DNA of 59,225 bases from Hydrogenovibrio sp. 3SP14C1 (lineage in GTDB: Bacteria > Pseudomonadota > Gammaproteobacteria > Thiomicrospirales > Thiomicrospiraceae). The stretch lies in assembly GCF_029625905.1 (NCBI RefSeq), contig NZ_JARTLM010000013.1, positions 1 through 59,225 of the forward strand. The letters are read 5' to 3'. Shown piece by piece: positions 54,549 through 59,225 of the stretch; within the stretch, counting starts at the first letter, position 1; each line of letters opens with the position of its first letter. The notes below the pieces were generated by a model. That model was given only the letters and a program-made list of their open reading frames with translations. It ran no database searches and was not told the DNA's origin. A program made the translations under genes and the position numbers.

Positions 54549-55574
54549 ATGTTTGCATTCATTACGCGTCATCCTGTTTCGATGGCATTGGCCATCGCGT
54601 TACATATCTTAATTGCAATAGGGTTGGTTTATAGCTCTTTTCAAGAAGAAGATATTTTAAAAATAAAGCTCAATGGAGAGGCATCTGAATCGGAAAAAAT
54701 GCCGATTAAGCAAATGCAGTCGATGAAAACATTTGCCGTTGATTCGTCGTTGGTTAAGCAACAACTCGCAAAAATTAAACAAGAAGAAGCGGATAAATTG
54801 GAGGCTCAAAAAAAGCTAAAACGCCAATCAGAAGCTGAAAAACGTCGTTTGGCTGAGTTAAAGCAAGAGCAACGAGAAGAGCAAAAGAAAGCAGAAGCAG
54901 AGCGTCGAAAGACACTGGCAGAACAACGTAAAGCGAAGGAAGCTAAGCGTTTGGCTGAAATTGAGCGTCAAAAAGTATTGGCAGAACAAAAGCGTGCTCA
55001 AGCAGCTAAACGAAGTGCAGAGCAAGCTAAAAAAGAAGCTTTATTAGCGGAGAAAAAGCGTCAAGAAGCGAAGAAATTAGTTGCAGAAGCGCAGCAAAAA
55101 CGCCAGCAAGAAGAAGCGAAGAAAAAAGCGCTTGAAGAACAAATCAAACAGCATAATGCTGAGAAAAAACGTTTAGAGGCTGAAGCATTACAAGCCAAAC
55201 TACGTCAAGAGCAGCTACAGCAAGAATCAGCTCTGCAAAGACAGCTGGAAGAAGAAGAGGCCAGAAAGCGACAAGCAGCCAAGCAAAAAGAAATGTTGAG
55301 CTTGCGTGAAACTTATATTTCTTCTATTGCGGCCAGTGTGAAAGATAACTGGCGCACGGCTGCAAAAGTGTCAGATAAAGCGGAATGTGTGCTCTCAATT
55401 ACACAAACGCCAAAAGGCATGATCAGTAGTGTTAACGTTGAAAAATGTAATAAATTCGCTAATGAACAATTCAAAAAGGATGCGGAAAAAGCAGTGTATC
55501 GCGCAGAGCCGCTTCCTGAACCGCCGATTAAAGAATTGTTTGAGCGTCATATTAAATTTATCTTTAATCCTTAA
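54549..55574 (+). CDS. tolA: Tol-Pal system protein TolA
   Basis: This 341-aa protein has one N-terminal membrane helix (about 10-28), a long Lys/Glu/Ala/Gln-rich helical rod (about 75-245) and a small C-terminal domain (YISSIAASVKDNWR, AECVLSITQTPKGMI) that contacts TolB and Pal. It crosses the periplasm. The length is below E. coli (421) because of a shorter rod. Confidence 0.94.
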   Translation: MFAFITRHPVSMALAIALHILIAIGLVYSSFQEEDILKIKLNGEASESEKMPIKQMQSMKTFAVDSSLVKQQLAKIKQEEADKLEAQKKLKRQSEAEKRRLAELKQEQREEQKKAEAERRKTLAEQRKAKEAKRLAEIERQKVLAEQKRAQAAKRSAEQAKKEALLAEKKRQEAKKLVAEAQQKRQQEEAKKKALEEQIKQHNAEKKRLEAEALQAKLRQEQLQQESALQRQLEEEEARKRQAAKQKEMLSLRETYISSIAASVKDNWRTAAKVSDKAECVLSITQTPKGMISSVNVEKCNKFANEQFKKDAEKAVYRAEPLPEPPIKELFERHIKFIFNP

Positions 55575-55607
55575 TCCCTTAAAACTATTGCGTTAGAAGT
55601 AGGTTAA

Positions 55608-56906
55608 ATGAAAAAAATTATTCATACGATAGTCGGTTTTGTTTTTATTTGGAGCACGTCAGCTTATGCGGACTTAACCATTCAAATTGATCAAAGTTCA
55701 GATAATGCAGTACCAATTGCACTGGTGCCTTTCGAATGGGAAGGGAAGCAGTTGTACCCACCGCAAAGCATGGCCAGCATCGTCGGGAACGATTTATTGC
55801 GTAGTGGTAAATTCAAAGCAGTTGATGAATCCAAATTGCCCTCACGCCCTAAAACATTAGATGACATTGATTTTCATCAGTGGAAGCAATTGGGTGTTGA
55901 TAATTTACTGATGGGGCGTGTTGTAGAAGACCCAAACGGCACTTATCAAATTGAGATGCGTTTTATTGATCTGTTACGTAAAGAGCAGGTTATTGGTAAA
56001 CGCTGGACGGGCATATCCAAGTCTTTGTTGCGTCAGGTTGCGCATAAAATGAGTGATTTAATATATGAAGAATTAACCGGCATTCGAGGGGCTTTCAATA
56101 CGAGAATGGCTTATGTGACGGTTAACGCCGTTAAAGGGAAAAAACAATATAGCTTGGAAGTGGCAGATTCGGATGGTTATAATTCCCAACCCATCTTAAG
56201 ATCCAGCTTGCCGATTATGTCCCCCAGCTGGTCACCTGATGGTCAGCATTTAGCATATGTTTCGTTTGAAAATGGTCGTTCACAGGTTGTCTTGCAGAGT
56301 CTAGATGGCAAGAGTCGACAAATTATTGCTAAGTTTAAAGGCATTAATGGTGCGCCTGCTTGGTCACCAGATGGTAAAAAGCTCGCTTTGACGCTTTCGA
56401 AAGATGGTTCAGCGGATGTTTATGTGATGGATATGAAAACCCGGAAACTCCGTCGAATGACACGTAATTGGGCGATTGAAACGGAAGCCGTTTGGGCACC
56501 AAATGGTCATTCTTTATTTTTCAACTCGGATCGTCGTGGCCAACCGCAAATTTTCCAAGTATTCTTAGATACGGGAGAGATGCGTCGTATTTCTTATGTC
56601 GGTCGCTATAATGCAAACCCTGCAGTCTCTCCAGATGGGCGTTATGTCGCGATGGTGCATGCAAATAATGGATTCCATATTGCGATATTGGACTTATACA
56701 ATGAAGAATTTAATGTCTTAACTAAAACTTATTTAGATGAGTCGCCAACCTTCTCACCGAATGGTGAAATGATTTTATATGCGATGAATCAAGGCGGGCA
56801 AGGTAAATTAGCGGTTGTATCGGTGAATAGCAATGTCACACAAATTTTAAGTGTTCAAGAAGGGGAGGTTCGTTCTCCTTCTTGGGGGCCTTATCTACCT
56901 CGTTAA
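55608..56906 (+). CDS. tolB: Tol-Pal system periplasmic protein TolB
   Basis: This 432-aa protein has a signal peptide ending AYA (about 21), an N-terminal domain and a six-bladed propeller with repeated SPSWSPDGQHLAYVS-like and PAWSPDGKKLALT-like blades. It binds Pal. Length equals E. coli TolB (430). It follows tolA by 33 bp. Confidence 0.97.
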   Translation: MKKIIHTIVGFVFIWSTSAYADLTIQIDQSSDNAVPIALVPFEWEGKQLYPPQSMASIVGNDLLRSGKFKAVDESKLPSRPKTLDDIDFHQWKQLGVDNLLMGRVVEDPNGTYQIEMRFIDLLRKEQVIGKRWTGISKSLLRQVAHKMSDLIYEELTGIRGAFNTRMAYVTVNAVKGKKQYSLEVADSDGYNSQPILRSSLPIMSPSWSPDGQHLAYVSFENGRSQVVLQSLDGKSRQIIAKFKGINGAPAWSPDGKKLALTLSKDGSADVYVMDMKTRKLRRMTRNWAIETEAVWAPNGHSLFFNSDRRGQPQIFQVFLDTGEMRRISYVGRYNANPAVSPDGRYVAMVHANNGFHIAILDLYNEEFNVLTKTYLDESPTFSPNGEMILYAMNQGGQGKLAVVSVNSNVTQILSVQEGEVRSPSWGPYLPR

Positions 56907-56968
56907 TGATTTTTTTATAAAGATAGCGGAATCAGGTCTACAAAAGATTAAGCTTAAGGAGTTTTAGA

Positions 56969-57586
56969 ATGAATAAATTAAAGTTGTTAGTTGTTCTGGG
57001 CGTTGTTTCTTCATTGGCTGCTTGTACCGGTGCCCCGAAAAAAGGGGAAGAAGCGGATATGAATGTGGAGCCGGTCTCTCAAGAAGAAGTGGATTATGCT
57101 GAAAAAGCTCGCCTAGAGTTAGAAAAAGCTAATTCTGGTGAGGTGAATGAGGTCGAAGTACTGGGAACAGGGGCAACAGGTTCTGATGTCAGTAGTGAAG
57201 AATTGGCAAGCCAAGATCTAAATGCTAGGTCCCAAGAAGTGCCTTCGATGGGACAAACATTTGAGCCTGTGATTTATTTTGGCTATGATCAATATATTGT
57301 TGACGATTCCTCAATGGAGATTGTCAAACATTATGCGACGATTTTGGTCGATAATCCGTCGGAAAAAATTCAACTGGTAGGGCATACAGATGAAAGAGGC
57401 ACGCCAGAATACAATCTTGCATTGGGCGAGCGACGCGCTAAAGCTGTAGCCGAAGCCTTTATGCTTTATGGCGTGAGTAAAGACCGCATTGAAGTGATTT
57501 CATTAGGGGAAGAGCTTCCTTTGATGGAAGAGCATAATGAAGAAGCTTGGGCTAAAAATCGTCGTGTCGAAATTAAGGCTCAATAA
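56969..57586 (+). CDS. pal: Peptidoglycan-associated lipoprotein Pal
   Basis: This 205-aa outer-membrane lipoprotein has lipobox LAAC (Cys19), an extended acidic linker (about 20-95) and an OmpA-like domain with LVGHTDERGTPEYNLALGERRA, which binds diaminopimelate. It is some 30 residues longer than E. coli Pal (173) because of the linker. AAGGAG precedes ATG 56969. Confidence 0.96.
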   Translation: MNKLKLLVVLGVVSSLAACTGAPKKGEEADMNVEPVSQEEVDYAEKARLELEKANSGEVNEVEVLGTGATGSDVSSEELASQDLNARSQEVPSMGQTFEPVIYFGYDQYIVDDSSMEIVKHYATILVDNPSEKIQLVGHTDERGTPEYNLALGERRAKAVAEAFMLYGVSKDRIEVISLGEELPLMEEHNEEAWAKNRRVEIKAQ

Positions 57587-57605
57587 AGGTAAAACGGAAT
57601 TTAAA

Positions 57606-58382
57606 ATGAAAAAGACGCTTTCTTTAGTCATTACAGCAGGAATCTTGAGTGGTGTTGTGCCGTTGGCGAATGCAGCACCTCAATCAATAGAAGAGCGAGT
57701 CCAGCGTTTAGAGAGAATGGCGGATAATCCAGTGCTTATTCAATTGAGTCGACGTCTGGCAGAACAGCAACGCCAAATCCAGAGTTTGTATGATGACGTT
57801 GACCGTTTAAATTATCAGTTGAAACAAACACAAGAAAAACTGGCTAAACAGTATAAGGAAGCGGATGAGCGTTTGAGCGTGCTCGAATCCTCTCAAGCTT
57901 CTGATAAAGAATCACAAGGTGATACGGTTTCCTCTAAGCAATCAGAGAAGAGTGCGCAGTCATCTTCGGACAAGGATATGACAACGCATGCTGCTACGCA
58001 GAAAGAAAAGCGCGCTTATGAAGCTGCTTTTGCTTTAATGAAAAAATCAGACTATCAGGGAGCCAGTAAAGCTTTTTCAAACTTTAAGGCAAAATATCCT
58101 AATAGTGACTTAGCCAGCAATTCAGCTTACTGGGAAGGTGAGGCAGAAGCGGTTTTAGGAAATGGAAAAGCTGCCTTAAAAGCCTTTATCGATGTGTATG
58201 AAACTTATCCTGCTTCGTTAAAAGCCCCTGCTGCAATGTTAAGAGCAGCGGATATGTATCAAGATGTCGGCAAGCAAAAAGAAGCTAAAGTGCTATATGA
58301 AAAATTGATTCAAGCATATCCTAAAAAAAGTGTGGCTGAGAAAGCTCGCAAAAGACTCTCGGCCATGGGGACTGGTAAGTAA
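57606..58382 (+). CDS. cpoB: Cell division coordinator CpoB (YbgF)
   Basis: This 258-aa periplasmic protein has a signal peptide ending ANA, a trimerising coiled coil ([16 protein letters not shown] to about 100), a Ser/Lys-rich linker and TPR repeats ([16 protein letters not shown] onward). CpoB links Tol activity to PBP1B during division. ATG 57606 (MKKTLSLVI) gives the signal peptide; a longer frame reaches back into pal. The stop overlaps the queC start by one base. Confidence 0.94.
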   Translation: MKKTLSLVITAGILSGVVPLANAAPQSIEERVQRLERMADNPVLIQLSRRLAEQQRQIQSLYDDVDRLNYQLKQTQEKLAKQYKEADERLSVLESSQASDKESQGDTVSSKQSEKSAQSSSDKDMTTHAATQKEKRAYEAAFALMKKSDYQGASKAFSNFKAKYPNSDLASNSAYWEGEAEAVLGNGKAALKAFIDVYETYPASLKAPAAMLRAADMYQDVGKQKEAKVLYEKLIQAYPKKSVAEKARKRLSAMGTGK

Positions 58383-59077
58383 TGGAAAAAGAATCTAAAA
58401 AAGCCGTTGTTTTATTGTCGGGCGGATTAGACTCAGCAACCGTTTTAGCCATTGCTCAAGCAAAAGGCTATGAGTGTCATACAATGAGTTTTGATTATGG
58501 ACAGCGCCATCGTGCTGAGTTGGTGGCTGCAGAGTGTGTTTCTCGTTCGTCAGGCGCCAAGACACATCGTATGATGGAAATGAATATGCATGCAATTGGG
58601 GGGTCTGCACTGACAGATGACTCAATTGATGTCCCTGTATCAGGCGTGGATAAAGAAAACATCCCTGTGACCTATGTGCCTGCACGTAATACGATTTTTC
58701 TTTCTTATGCTTTAGGACTGGCTGAAGTTTTACAGGCAGATGATATTTTTATTGGGGTCAATGCGGTGGATTATTCAGGATATCCGGATTGTCGCCCTGA
58801 CTATATAGCAGCGTACGAAAAAATGGCGAATCTAGCAACGAAAGCTGGAATAGAAGGTCATAAGATGCATATTCAAACGCCTTTGATTGATTTAACCAAA
58901 GCAGAAATCATTCAAGCGGGCGTAAAGCTTGGTGTCGACTACAGCAAAACGGTCTCTTGTTATCAGGCAGATGAAAACGGTGCGGCGTGCGGTATTTGTG
59001 ATTCTTGTCGTTTGAGAAAACAAGGCTTTAAACACGCGGGTGTGGATGATCCAACGATTTATGCCCCCAACCGTTAA
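58382..59077 (+). CDS. queC: 7-cyano-7-deazaguanine synthase QueC
   Basis: This 231-aa enzyme of queuosine synthesis has the PP-loop [34 protein letters not shown] and a zinc site in SCYQ...[11 protein letters not shown]. It turns carboxydeazaguanine into preQ0 using ATP and ammonia. Its start overlaps the cpoB stop. queE, often just before queC at this locus, is absent here. Confidence 0.97.
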   Translation: MEKESKKAVVLLSGGLDSATVLAIAQAKGYECHTMSFDYGQRHRAELVAAECVSRSSGAKTHRMMEMNMHAIGGSALTDDSIDVPVSGVDKENIPVTYVPARNTIFLSYALGLAEVLQADDIFIGVNAVDYSGYPDCRPDYIAAYEKMANLATKAGIEGHKMHIQTPLIDLTKAEIIQAGVKLGVDYSKTVSCYQADENGAACGICDSCRLRKQGFKHAGVDDPTIYAPNR

Positions 59078-59149
59078 AAAGTTATAAAAAACCGTAAAAA
59101 CATCTTGCCAAAAGTCTGTCAGCTTGTATAATACGCCCCATTCCAGAGA

Positions 59150-59225
59150 GGGTCGTTAGCTCAGCTGGTAGAGCAGTTGGCTTTTAACCAATTGGTCGCG
59201 CGTTCGAATCGCGCACGACCCACCA
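59150..59225 (+). tRNA. tRNA-Lys (TTT)
   Basis: A complete 76-base tRNA with acceptor GGGTCGT/ACGACCC, D-arm GCTCAGCTGGTAGAGC, anticodon loop CTTTTAA (anticodon TTT), T-arm GCGCG-TTCGAAT-CGCGC and an encoded CCA. It ends on the last base of the window. A tRNA-Lys downstream of tol-pal and queC is also seen in Pseudomonas. Confidence 0.98.

Overview
The window is a gammaproteobacterial chromosome segment. Gene order (hrcA-grpE-dnaK-dnaJ-dapB ... carAB-greA; aspS, nadA, ruvCAB, tolQRAB-pal-cpoB-queC-tRNA-Lys) and protein style suggest a sulfur-oxidising relative of Thiomicrospira/Hydrogenovibrio/Thiomicrorhabdus. That genus-level guess is inference from memory of the families, not a search result.

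Bases 1 to about 11,210 are an AT-rich accessory island. It ends on the right at a displaced 3' half of an initiator tRNA-fMet gene (11166-11210), the usual scar of integration into a tRNA. From the left it holds an IS30-type transposase end, a membrane protein and a second att-like sequence at 914-943 that resembles the right end. Next comes a 6.3-kb module (about 1137-7443) between two matching IS3-like inverted ends. The module carries two ComEC-like metallo-beta-lactamase-fold proteins, a small membrane protein, a class 3 lipase and an AbiEi/AbiEii type IV toxin-antitoxin pair. It is followed by an integron cassette array with no integrase in view (about 7520-11102). The array has four attC sites, three complete cassettes (membrane protein, trypsin-like protease, ApeA-like HEPN protein) and two broken cassettes at its edges.

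From 11.3 kb on the sequence is core genome. Bases 11.3-19.1 kb hold a histone-deacetylase-like hydrolase, a MYG1-family protein, a Bfd-like [2Fe-2S] protein, a divergent UmuD-like repressor/UmuC pair around an 18-bp perfect inverted repeat, an EAL-HDOD/GGDEF pair, a GNAT and a DTW-domain protein. Bases 19.1-23 kb hold a PhoX-like lipoprotein behind a Pho box and a di-haem lipoprotein. Bases 23-32 kb hold recN-nadK, then hrcA, grpE, dnaK, dnaJ and dapB with two sigma-32-like promoters. Bases 32-35 kb hold small accessory genes (DUF2986, DsrE-like, arfB, an MFS exporter, DUF2798). Bases 35-40 kb hold carAB behind a candidate attenuator, then greA. Bases 40-47 kb hold mixed functions, including a patatin-type outer-membrane protein. 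Bases 47-59 kb hold DUF502, aspS, nadA, ruvCAB, the Tol-Pal operon, queC and tRNA-Lys.

The most striking unexplained signal is a 10-bp palindrome, CCAGGCCTGG, found ten times between 11,317 and 50,930 and never in the island. Seven copies are intergenic, mostly as the core of terminator-like hairpins. Three lie inside genes and are all read as Gln-Ala-Trp. This distribution resembles that of DNA-uptake sequences in other bacteria.
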